A DNA stretch of 64,000 nt from Macrotis lagotis (Eukaryota > Chordata > Mammalia > Peramelemorphia > Peramelidae). The position numbers and the translations under genes are program-made. Where the stretch lies: NCBI RefSeq assembly GCF_037893015.1, contig NC_133660.1, positions 288,087,078 through 288,151,077 of the forward strand, read 5' to 3'. Shown here in pieces: positions 1-11,500 of the stretch (positions are counted from its first letter, which is position 1; each line of letters opens with the position of its first letter). The notes beneath the pieces were generated by a model. That model was not told the DNA's origin, did no database searches, and was given only the letters and a program-made list of their open reading frames with translations.

Positions 1-414
1 AATGGCTTCCCTAAGGGCTCCCCTCCACACCCTGTGAAGACCAAAACCCTATATTCCTCACAGTAGTTTAAAATTATTTTCTTCATAGATGTACCAGATT
101 ACAAGATGTATCATAATACAAGAAAAGTCTTATGAAGGGGAAAACCAGCAAAAATACAATCATTCATTAAATGAGATTAGTAAAGTTAAGGTGTCTGGTT
201 ACATATTAAGAGTAATGATAATAATAATGTTGTCCTGCGTTTATGAAGAAACTTATTACATCAGGAAGGGGATGCCATGAGAAGCATGTAAATTGGATTT
301 GAATGATGAGGGGTCTGTGCTAGGTCCTCAGTCTCACTATCTACTCTAAAGTCACCTGCATTCAATGATCAGATATGAATCAAGATGACTGGAGACAGCC
401 TTCGATGTGAAGGA

Positions 415-535
415 ATCAGTGTTATGTATCTTGCCCAAGATAACACAGCTAGTAAGTATCTGAGGTCAGTTGTATTCAGGTTCTCCTGACTTCAGGGCCT
501 GTACTCTAGCCCATACACCATCTAGCCACTCTAGT
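415..535 (-). mobile_element. MIR/THER-like SINE remnant
   Basis: cttgcccaagataacacagc, tagtaagtatctgagg and a cysteine-tRNA-like remnant tail resemble antisense MIR-type SINEs. Confidence 0.55.
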
Positions 536-1230
536 GTAGTGATAAACATTATGACAATTATGGTCAACATAATATCAGATTACTTTCTGTCCTGAGGAGG
601 GAAGAAGAGAGAGAGGTAGCAAAATTTCAGCCTCAAAAGCTTAGCAAATGGTGTATGTTGAATGTAACTGAAAAAAAAATTAACATTAGAATAAAAATAA
701 ATAAAATGATATTGGCAACTTTTGAAGTGGTAGTGATCCATTGGTTCTTTTATGATTTTGGAAGAAATCAGGAAGAGTTATGGGACAAGGGTTGCTTCCC
801 CATTGGAAAATTGAGAGGAAGACAGAGTCCCAAGATAGGTTGGCTTATCAGGGTTGTGATCACAAGCTCCTGAGAGAGAAAGCTCACAGTGTTGAGACCT
901 TTGGTTTACTGGGGTGAATCAAGTCAGTATAATGTCAACATAATCCTTGGTATAGTATCTGGAAATATTGAATGCTTATTGCAGATAAATTATTTAACCT
1001 TGGTGTTAGCTTAGTGTTATTAACTTTCTGAGTGAAGAGTCTGCATGAACCCCAATGAAAGTAGGGCAGTTATGTCATGACCCAGTTACTTATAATGATT
1101 CTCAAAACTAGGAGTACCTTCCTGACCATAGTGAGATAACAGGCAGACTGTGAAATCTGAGAATAATCAACCTAAATTTATTATTGAGACTCCTCATCTG
1201 ATTATTATTCATTCAATTTCATATGGTTCA

Positions 1231-1233
<3 letters not shown>
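536..1233. other. Upstream flank, nothing recognised
   Basis: AT-rich sequence without a convincing gene, repeat or regulatory motif that I can support. Confidence 0.5.

Positions 1234-1285
<52 letters not shown>
1234..1285. repeat. (TA)n microsatellite
   Basis: 26 uninterrupted TA units. An apparent ORF of alternating Tyr-Ile across it is meaningless. Confidence 0.97.
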
Positions 1286-1286
<1 letters not shown>

Positions 1287-1346
1287 CCCTTATGTTAAAT
1301 GGCGTCAAGGTCAGAAAACTTCAAAATTCATCCTGGTTTGAAAATT

Positions 1347-1625
1347 TGCCTTGACTTCTGTAGCCTCACAGTAAGTGATTGTTCTATTATTTTTCCTAGA
1401 ATAATGAAATAAACATCCATATTTCTGACTGACAGATTTGTTAGTAGAGTTGTTTTTTATTTAGTCTCCCAAAATGGACCTAGTTCAGAATCTGGTACTG
1501 TTATCAACTAAGGGAGGAAATCTTTCTTATTGGACCCATACCTGATAAGGAAGTCTTCTAGGTCACTTATGAATGCTAACCTCTGATGAGCTTTGTTTGG
1601 GTAGGGGGAGTTTCTGTGTGTTTAC
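1347..1625 (+). repeat. Upstream copy of V2R exon 1 tail plus donor and intron start
   Basis: This about 279-bp segment repeats, with few mismatches, the sequence at 2503-2781. It includes the last 24 bases of exon 1 (tgccttgacttctgtagcct onward), a GTAAGT donor at 1371 and about 250 bp of the intron. The two copies are in direct orientation with an offset of about 1156 bp. The coding start and signal peptide are not repeated here, so this copy is not a full exon. Confidence 0.93.
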
Positions 1626-2281
1626 CTTGTCACTACCATTTACACTATCTTCTTTTTATATCGCATTATCCTCTGCAACATCTGGAAATTTTGAACCACT
1701 GCAGAGTTTTAGTTTGGAGGGAATGGAAATAACAATCCAGAAGGCCTATGAAATCTCCTATGAGAGAGGACAGATAATCTTGTGGTCATCTCAGAGTCCA
1801 TCAAAGATGTGAAGGCTCCAGAAACAAGGTAGGGAAGACGTTTCAAAATTGCCTTTTTTCATATGAGTTTTCAAAGTTTTGAAGATAAAGGATGCAGTTG
1901 CCGAGCTGCTAAATGGGAGAGTCCTCAGAGACTCTCCATCTCTGATTGATCAAAATATTTTTCACTTGCACACAAGAGATATGAAGCTGCATGACCTCTC
2001 TTTATCCGTCCATCGGGAACAAAGAGAATAATAACCAGAAGGCAAAAATTTCCTATAAATGATCCCTATTCTTTCTAGCTTTTGCTTTTGTCCTAAATAG
2101 AGGTTGGCTTCATTGCTTCACTTTCTATTTTTCAAGTGAGAGAGATGGTTTGAAGTTTGGGTATTTAATAGGAAAGAAAATTCTTTAGCAGAAAGAATGT
2201 GCCTATAGTTGCATGAACAATGACTCCTAATCACCTTACACTATCCAGCTCCTTGGCTGTTTAGAGTTTAGGAAATTGGCC
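1626..2281 (+). other. Immediate upstream region of V2R
   Basis: The promoter and 5' UTR should lie here or further left, but no TATA box or start signal stands out. A 79-codon frame ending at 1812 has no family resemblance. Confidence 0.4.
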
Positions 2282-2526
2282 ATGGGTTTGGATAAGCTGT
2301 GGGACTTGCTCCCCAGGTTATGCTTGATCTTACTTTTGCCTCTGGTATATTTTGAGTATCAGATGGGGAAAAGCCCATGCCATATAGAAAGAGTTTACAA
2401 TCCCACATATAGAAAAGAAGGAGACCTTGTCATAGGAGGCTTCTTCTCCTTGTTTGTGAAGATAGAGGATAAAATCAACAAGGAAGCCTTTAAACATCGT
2501 CCTGCCTTGACTTCTGTAGCCTCACA
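2282..2526 (+). CDS. V2R exon 1 (signal peptide and N-terminus)
   Basis: Residues 1-81 plus two bases of codon 82. The first residues form a hydrophobic leader ([12 protein letters not shown]), then the V2R-typical C-x(n)[12 protein letters not shown] stretch that opens the ligand domain. The exon ends CA before the strong donor GTAAGT at 2527; the split codon is completed by the first G of exon 2 to give CAG (Gln). The last 24 bases and the donor belong to a segment that also occurs at 1347-1625. Confidence 0.88.
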
Positions 2527-5500
2527 GTAAGTGATTGTTCTATTATTTTTTCTAGAATAATGAAATAATCATCCATATTTCTGATGGACAGATTTGTTAG
2601 TAGAGTTGTTTTTTATTTAGTCTCCCAAAATGGACCTAGTTCAGAATCTGGTACTGTTATCAACTAAGGGAGGAAATCTTTCTCATTGGACCCATACCTG
2701 ATAAGGAAGTCTTCTAGGTCACTTGTGAATGCTAACCTCTGATGAGCTTTGTTTGGGTAGGGGGAGTTTCTGTGTTTTTACATTACAAACTGAGGTGGGC
2801 ATAGAATCTAAAATTCATTCTCTGAGGCACCAAAAAATAAATGAATTTAGAATGCGCCCCTCTCTCCAGAGTTTCATCTAACCTAGATCTTAAAGTTTCA
2901 TCTTCCTGGAGGGAGTTAGCTGCAGAAAAGGACAAAATGTTTATGCTTGCCTGTAACACTGGATAGGCTTTAGGAGCACTTTGTCTAAGTCATTCCATAT
3001 TGGAGTTCCATAATTATGAGTATAAAATTAAATTTATTTGTAAAACATCAAACATAAGCCTAACAATGTCCACAAATACAAAGAAAATCTTACCAGGGAA
3101 CGATTCTTCAATTTCATGGAGTTTTCAGTTCTTTTATGTGTAGAAAATATAAACTCTACTGCAATTTCCATCTAATGAACAATCTGGAGACATGGCAGGC
3201 CATGAACTAGAGATTACCAAATACCATCCTGAATTGTTTCATTTACAATCATTACAATACTGCCTAGTATTTGAGATATTCATTTATGCAAATAATCTCT
3301 CATTAATGAAATTTTTCCTTCTGAAGGTTTAGAGACTAGGATTGAAAACAATCCTTTTAATTCTCATTATTATCTCAGTCTTTTTTTTTTCTTTGCTCTC
3401 ATTCATTTCCTTAGCTACTATTTCTTAACCCTCTGAAGTTTTTGAAATCGTAAAAGAGAACTTAGTGATACTTTTGGATTTTGGAATTGTCTTTAGGAGG
3501 TTGTCGCAATGCCAGCAGAGATAATGACTGAATTCCCTTTTATTATCTCTTCAGAATGAGGTGTATGAAATGTACAATATTTTTTTAAATAAAAGTTCAA
3601 ATTAGATTTGAGAGTAAAATTATAGACTTTGTAACAATTTAAAATTATAGCAAGAATTTTTGAAAACTTTGTATGTAACTTATAAGATAAACCAATATAT
3701 ACACTGATATTCCCTTTCTCCCATATACATATTTTCAAATATAATTCTCTCATTTCAAAGATGAAAAAAATTTATGACCTAGAGAAGGAAACTGACTTGG
3801 ATAAGTTTACAAATATTACTTAGTAGCAGAGGAGGGATTCAAGATGAAATCTTCCAGACCATTGCTATTTTTTCTCTATAACATGGCTTATAATAAGTCT
3901 TAATAACATAGACTGCTTTGCACATTTCTCTAAAGTTTACTTTTGAAATGTACAATATTTATGATTCCTTCTGTATGTCTTACTTACGCGAGTGGAGTTT
4001 TCTAAGATCTGAGTTTGGATGGTCTCTGAAAACTCTTTCCCTCGATCTTGTTTCTTTTCCATTGTACTTGGCATCATATTCTTGCCTCAAAGATCTCTTT
4101 AAGCGGTTCTTTTAATGAAATATCCTTTTTATTGACTTCTTTTTTAAAAAAATGGAAAATACAGAATTTTAAATTTATTTTTTAAAAGCCCAAATTATAG
4201 AACATTTCCATCAAATAGAAATATGTGGGAAAAGCCAAAATGGAAAATATAACATTTGTGACCACTAACAAATATTTAGAACTTCAAGTACTGATACAAC
4301 CAAAGTAAAATCCAAAAATCTGAAGATGGTTACTTATGAAGCTACAGAAAATTGAGAGGAAGATCTATTTTAATTTTTTAATTTTTATTTTTTTTAGGTT
4401 TTTGCAAAGCAATGAGGTTAAGTGACTTGCCCAAGGCCACACAGCTAGGCAATTACTAAGTGTCTGAGGCTGGATTTGAACTTAGGTACTCCTGACTTCA
4501 GGGCTGGTACTTTATCCACTGCTCCACCTAGCTGCCCATGGAAGATTTTTTTTTAAAGTGAAATGATATAATTTTTGGTGAACATATATAGACATCAGAG
4601 TCAATTTAAAATGACTGAAATTATTTGCTTCAGTTTCTCTGGGACATCAAGTGACATTAAAATGATTACTTAGCTTAAATATTTAAAATTCAGGAAAAGA
4701 TCAAAACCCGAGTACCTCTTCATTTCCTATCAATTCCATCAGCACATTTATACCTCTAGTAATAAACAGTATTGACACTAACGAATCAAGTTAATATTTG
4801 ACATTAAGGTATAATCATTAATTTTTAAAAGATGTTCTGATCAATTTTGATTTCAGTAACCATACTTATATATTCAATTACTAAAAGCATCCTGCCAACA
4901 GAAGCTCTATAAACTGAAAAAGATATTGGGAGAAGTATGCTGGAATATGGATCTTTTACCTAACATCTAGAAAGAAGTGACCTTCCCAAGGTCATATAAG
5001 GATAAAGGGTCACAGCCAGAATTAAAAGTTTCCTAATTCTTAGTTTTCTGCTTTCTCCATTATATCATACAGCTTTTCTTCAACACCAGATGCCCTCAAC
5101 ACTGATGACAAAGGCATATAAATTCAGCAGAGGTTAAGCCAAAGTTTAAAAATGAATAGATCTGCAAGGAGCTCTCTGACAATAAAGCCTCCAGAATCCT
5201 TAGCCAGGATAGTCTTGATAGTTTAGCTTCAATCTATTGTGAAATTGTGGATATTTTTTCTTTTGTGAATATAAGTCAGATGTCTTGAATTTTTGAACAT
5301 ATGTTCTATAATTCAATTCAATTTTCTTCTTGAGAGGAATACAATATTCATATGAAAATTTTTGAGTCAGTTCCAGAGTACTGGAACTCTTCATTCTTAC
5401 TTTCCAGGGGTTCATGCTAATAGCCCAATGACTCTTAATCAGTAGCAGTGCTTGTCAGTGTTGGTTCGTCCCCTCACCGAAGGAAGGATTTAAGCCAATA

Positions 5501-8500
5501 GGATAAAATAAGATTCTTTTACTAGATCAACATGCATATTGCTAACACAGCATCATGGAGATCACAGGTTATTAAGCAAACTTAATGGATTTAAAGTGCC
5601 TCATTGAGGCATGCAGGTGACCCTGTCTTTTCAAATTTCAATATTAGTGGAAGAGAGGTCCTGGCAGGTCTTAATAGGCTGGAATGGTTTCAACAAGAGG
5701 TAACAGATCTATTTGTCTACTTATAATCCAGAAAGGTTCATCAAACAGCAGTTGGATTAAATGGCTATAAGGTAATGAATTTTTCAGCCACACCAATTCT
5801 CCAATACCAAACTAAGGCATATAAAAGATTGTGATCTCCATTGCTGGGGGGGGGGGGGGTCACATGACAACATCACATATCCTTGAAATATTTAATGTAG
5901 AAGGGATTAAGACAAATAAAATACCTAATGGGAAGCAGCAAAATCAAGATAGAAAAATAGAAAAATATTGGCTTGTGCATCTGGATACTTGGTCATCCTG
6001 GCTGTACCACCTGTCTTGACCTTAAATTGGACTAGATCTCTAAGGTCCCTTTCAGCTCTGACACTCTAATGAATATAGATTAAACTAAAGCCTTTTTTTA
6101 AAAAATATGATTTCTCAATTATATTTTAAAATTAAAGTAACCATTTTTATTTTCTCTGCCTAAAAATATTTAACTCCTAAATTAAAAAAACAAGTAAAAC
6201 AAAAAGAACCCTCCCCAAAACCATTTCTTAGTCTTAAAATGTAAGCCTTAGCAGAAAATAAAAATCCAATGCCCTTACAACTCTCAAGATATGAATCATC
6301 TGTTCACCATTCTTTTCATATTTCCCCAGCTAAAAAACACTCCTTTTCCCACTGTCCTTTATATATATACCCTATTCATTCATCCCTGTCAACCATTTGG
6401 AATTCAACAACTACTAATCCTTCAGTGAGAACAAATCTGTGTGTTCTAAAGGACTTCATGTCACCTCTTATATTTAACATTTACCTCAAAAATATCTTTC
6501 CTTTCTTAAAATTTACTTGTCCCTTTCTGGACCCTAGAGTAAAAAGGCCAATGGGATATAATCACGTTGAGATGTCATTTACTAAAAGAGCTGGCAAATT
6601 CAAATACTCTGCTATCTCTGCTGGTTGGGCTACTTAAGGTACTTAAAAAGACCTGCAATTGCAATAGAATGGTGACAGGAATTATTGTAGTAAGAAAAGT
6701 TAACATCCTCTGCAATGTGCTTATAATTCTGAAGAGAATGGGGCTGATTACTGTAGTCTTTTATTAGAGGGTTTAGTGCAAAGTGTAAATTTAAAGCAAT
6801 GTAACTATTTTTAAACAACAGACCAGGATTTGTATATTTGAATGTGTTGCCCCTTTTCAAAGTAATCATCCTTAGAGAGAGGCACACTCAAGGTTATAAT
6901 TTTGCCCCTGTTTAAAACACAGAAGCTCAGAGTTGAAAGGGATCTTAAAAGGAATTCTAGAAACCTCTTATGGGTCACTTAGGGCAAATTTAACCAGCTC
7001 CAGAAGAAAACCACTCATTATTTTTAGAATCACAGTGTGTTTTGAACCCCAAACTGTGCCAACCAGTAGTATCACCTACTTCATCTGCTCTCAATATTTT
7101 AAAAATTCCAATCCCTCTTTAAGAATAAAGATCTATTATAAATGAAAATGTTCAAAAGACTAGGAGGTAACCTTTAGAGAAGAATTCCAGAAATATTTAA
7201 ACAACAGTAATAATTTCATTTGGAAGTATACATTTTTTGTACATTGTTAAAACAAAACCACAACTTTTTACTTACAGTATACTCACACTTCAAACCTTTG
7301 TTTCAAAGGATAACCATTTCAAAATAAGTACAAAATATTTCTCTAAAACTCTGACAACCAATATGATGTCTGATCAGCAAGTGGCTACATTGGGGACAGT
7401 TAATGTTAGGATGGCTTAATTACCTCAGATTATAAGTGATTACACAATAAAGGGAACCCCATCATTTGAAAAGTATATCTTTGGCAAGTATGGCACAAAG
7501 AATTACAGAGTCGGAATCTTATCTTGGAAAACATGCAGACCAAAACTACCAATTCGGGAATTAATGTGACCATAATACTTAATTCCCTCAGGAAAAGACA
7601 TGCGGAGCAAAAGCAAGCTAAGACCTGTATGTTCTCTCGGCCACACCTTTGTCCTGAAATACTCTTCCAAAATGTGTTCAGTTCATGAAAATTACATTAA
7701 CTGCTCAGGTGGTTGTGGGAGGGAAGACAAAAGTGACCTACAAACAGAAAAATTTCTGAAAGTTTTTTGTTACTTAAAAATTTTTTTTTATCATCCTCAT
7801 AAATTGAGTCTGTCAGTCTCTTTCATATGATATGCTTATGTTCGAGGTAAATAGGATGTCAGTTAGACCAGTGTCTGAATCTGATGGTCAATACAGGAGT
7901 TGGTGAAGGCAGATGGAGGTATACTTCTACTGTTCTTCACCTGTTTGAATCCAAGTTTCCTCCAAATCTTCTCTAAGGCCACTCTTCCCATGAACAAGGT
8001 GATAGTAAAATTACATTTGTACCAGTCTCTGTTATAGTATAAATGCTTCTGAAAATCTTTACTTAAGAATTCCTTGTAAAAATCAGCCATTTCCTCTGCA
8101 TTTAACGTTATTTTTTTACCTGTTTCATCTTTCAATCCCAGACCTCTAGCTTTTAATCTTGGGTGAATAAATTCTTCTTTTTCCTTACTAAACATCTGAT
8201 TCTGGTTTGCCCAATATTGTTGGTTCCATTCTTGTGTTTCTTGTCTTCGTTTCCTAAGCTGCTGTTCCAAAGGAGATTGATTTTCAGGGATGTAAAATTT
8301 GATTGGCCGAAGGTTTGAATATCTATCTGGGGGTCCAATCCAATCATCGCAAGATTTTGTGGGTGAGCAGAATCGTGACACCCGGCTCTGCAGTCCCGGG
8401 TTCGAGTCCTCCCTGTGGCCCAGGCCGGGAGGCGGGGAGGCAGAGCCTGAGCCGCCCCACACGCCGAGGTGGCCTTTATTGACTTCTTTTCAGCCTTTAT

Positions 8501-11500
8501 CCTGACTGTCTTCTAATCAAGTCTCTACACTTTTGAAAGAGTAGCTCTGTAGCAATAATGAGTGACTTTTTTTTTTGTAATTATTAACTGTTAGGATTTT
8601 CCTATTTTTTATTAAAAGCCAAAGAAGTTTTTTTTCTGATCAACTTTCTGTATGCATTGGGAACAATCCCAGTCATTTAATTTTTTTTTTTTTAGGTTTT
8701 TGCAAGGCAAACAGGGTGAAGTGGCTTGCCCAAGGCCCCACAGCTAGGTAATGATTAAGTGTCTGAGACCGGATTTGAACCCAGGTCCTCCTGACTCCAG
8801 CGCTGGTGCTTTATCCACTGCACCACCTAGCTGCCCCCCAGTCATTTAATTTCAAATGAAATGATGCAAACATCATCTTGTGCAAGGACTTAGTGAAGAA
8901 AAGAGAGCAGCTTATAAAACTTGCAGATGACAGAACTAGGAGAGTGTGATAAAGAACTCAGGATATTTCACAATCTTGGAATGTTCAAGGATGGCACTAA
9001 ATCAATCAAGAAGAAACTTAGTAGTGATCAATGTACTTTTCATTGTTCCTTCAAAATCAACATAATTACACTAGGATTGAGGTTTGGATACCATCAAAAA
9101 ATTATTTGAGGATTGTATTGAACTATTAATTGATTGAAAGAAAATAATTTTCTCCTGTTAAAAGAATTAGATAGTGTGTTAGTATGACTATAGTTAGACA
9201 ATATTTAGTTTCTTATATCACTTTCTGGGGATAACATTGTAAAAAATGCTGCAAGAAGTTGGAGAAGTAGATGGAAAGCATGACAACAATCCTTAAGTCA
9301 ATGTCACTTGGAAATCAATGTAAGTAAATCAGGATTGTTTAAGAAAGCCAAGGAGAATATGATAACTGTTACATTGGACAAAAGCCTCTGATTTGGAAGA
9401 GTCTGTCTGTCTCTCTCTCTCTCCCCCCATTTTTTTAAATTTTAACTCTTAGGGGCAGCTAGGTGGTGCAGTGGATAAAGCACCGGCCCTGGGGTCAGGA
9501 GTACCTGAATTCATATCCGGCCTCAGACACTTAATTACCTAGCTGTGTGACCTTGGGCAAGTCACTTAACTCCATTGCCTTGCAAAAAAAAAAACCCTAA
9601 AAAAAATTTTAACTCTAAAGGTAATAATAAAGAGCATTGGTTAGACAAATTTAGCACTTATAGGAAAAAAAATACTAAGTAATGATTCAAGATATGCTAA
9701 TATGGGACTGCTTCCCTTTGGAGATTATGGGGTCCTCTGCAGTGGGGATATTAAATAAAAGGGCAGGAAAATTTATTTTATAAAGATTAAATTTTATGGG
9801 CAAATTAATTGGATTTTCAAAAGGTATAAGAAAAGCATTTGAATATCCTGATGTATTTGCCCTTATTATTATATTTATATCATATCTACATTTATATACT
9901 CATACATATATTTTGAATATGCATACATGTGTATATATGGATACATCCAAATATATATATTCATACATGAACTTTGTGTGCATACACATGTGCATATAAA
10001 AAAATGAACAAACCAGAAAACGGGACCAAAAATTTATCTTTCCCATTGTGGAAATTCTTTGATTTCATGCCTTCCCTAAAAGAACAAATGATTTCTAATT
10101 GAGCCTTGTTAAATCCCTACTCCAAATAACTTCTTCAAATACTATTCTCAATTGTTACTAAAACCAACTTAAGAAAGTCATAAAGCATTGTGAAATAAAT
10201 CTAGGACAGTCACCTGGACTGGGCTTTCACTCCTTGTACTGCTTCCCAAGTGATTGCCTATTTTTTCCACAGCAGCTAACCAAAATCTTCACTTGCATTT
10301 GAAAACATCCAATCTCACCTCATTCCCCATTCTCAGCTGAGGACATTGCCTTAAAACATACTGGTAACATAAAATTTTTCCCCTCCTCTTCTCATATTCA
10401 TGTAATTGTAGATTCTCCCCATTTATTTGTACATTCAGAATTTCTAACAACCTATAGTCTTATATTTGCTATTTGCCTCCCCCCCCATTCAATGACTTTC
10501 CAAGAAGAATTTTTCACATCTTCTATGGAACATTGAAACAGCCTCCTACTGGCTCCCCTGCCACATACCCCTTCTGACTTTTGCAAGTCTCCCCTCATGT
10601 GTTTAAGATATTTTCATAAAGTACTGCACTTGGCATGACTCTTCCCTATTTGCTAAATTCAAATCACTTTCTCATACTACTCTGGTCTAAAGTAAATTTC
10701 ACAAGCATTGGTTGGTCCCAATCTCAATATCTACATTTGTTCTCCACCACATTTCATGACCTCGTTAATGGAGTCAAAGAGATCTCATCCTTTTCTTGTT
10801 CCACACTCCAGGTTTCATTTTCATGCTTTTGGAAATGCTGTCCCCCATTCCAGGAATGTAATATCTTCTTATTTCCATGACTCAGCATTCCTTTTTATCA
10901 TTTAAATTTATACTTATTTGACAAGAAGACTTTTCTACTCAACCTGAGTTGTTAGTAACTTCCTTCAAATCAGATTTTGTCAACTGTATCTCTAATGTAC
11001 TGCCTGCTTTATAGAGATGTTTTCTCTGCTGACCAGAGTGTAACTACTTTGAGTAGTTATTAAGTTGTTTTCTCTCTCTCTCTCTCTGCTTTTACCTATA
11101 TATCACTTTGACTTTCAAATTCCTGAACTCTAGTAGAGGCCTCAAAAATGCTCATAAAATGATTGAAACTACTTGTGTATCATTTCTGACTATATCTATT
11201 GGGACTTCCAGTATTTGTACATCTGTTTGAACTTCAGAATTTTTAAAATTTCTCTTCCTCATTCTCATTGCCTGCTTTGCAACCTTTCACACATCATTCT
11301 CTTTGCCTTGATAATCTCTTCCCTCTGAGATATAGAGACAAGGATTTCCTTGTTCTTCTCCTTTTCTTACTGTTCCTTTTCTGTCTTCATTATGGGTCCT
11401 CTTCAGACACACAGTCTCCTTTAGGTGACCTTCAGGGATGTATTTCTAACATATTCTGTTCTCATACTTTTTTTAATCTTTTCAGATCTCATGATTTACA

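Larger units (their letters stand above)
2782..7862. other. Intron 1, left part
   Basis: Apart from the SINE pieces listed and a weak MIR-like stretch at 4975-5065 and another at 6920-6990, I see nothing coding. The short open frames have no V2R or other family signature. Confidence 0.5.

Noticed and set aside
2276-2281. TTG two codons upstream as V2R start
   Set aside because: ATG at 2282 gives a normal V2R signal peptide; non-ATG initiation is not needed.
8390-8420. tRNA B-box-like gggttcgagtcc on the + strand
   Set aside because: It lies inside the COA8-like coding sequence read on the other strand; no A box at the right distance and no cloverleaf could be seen.
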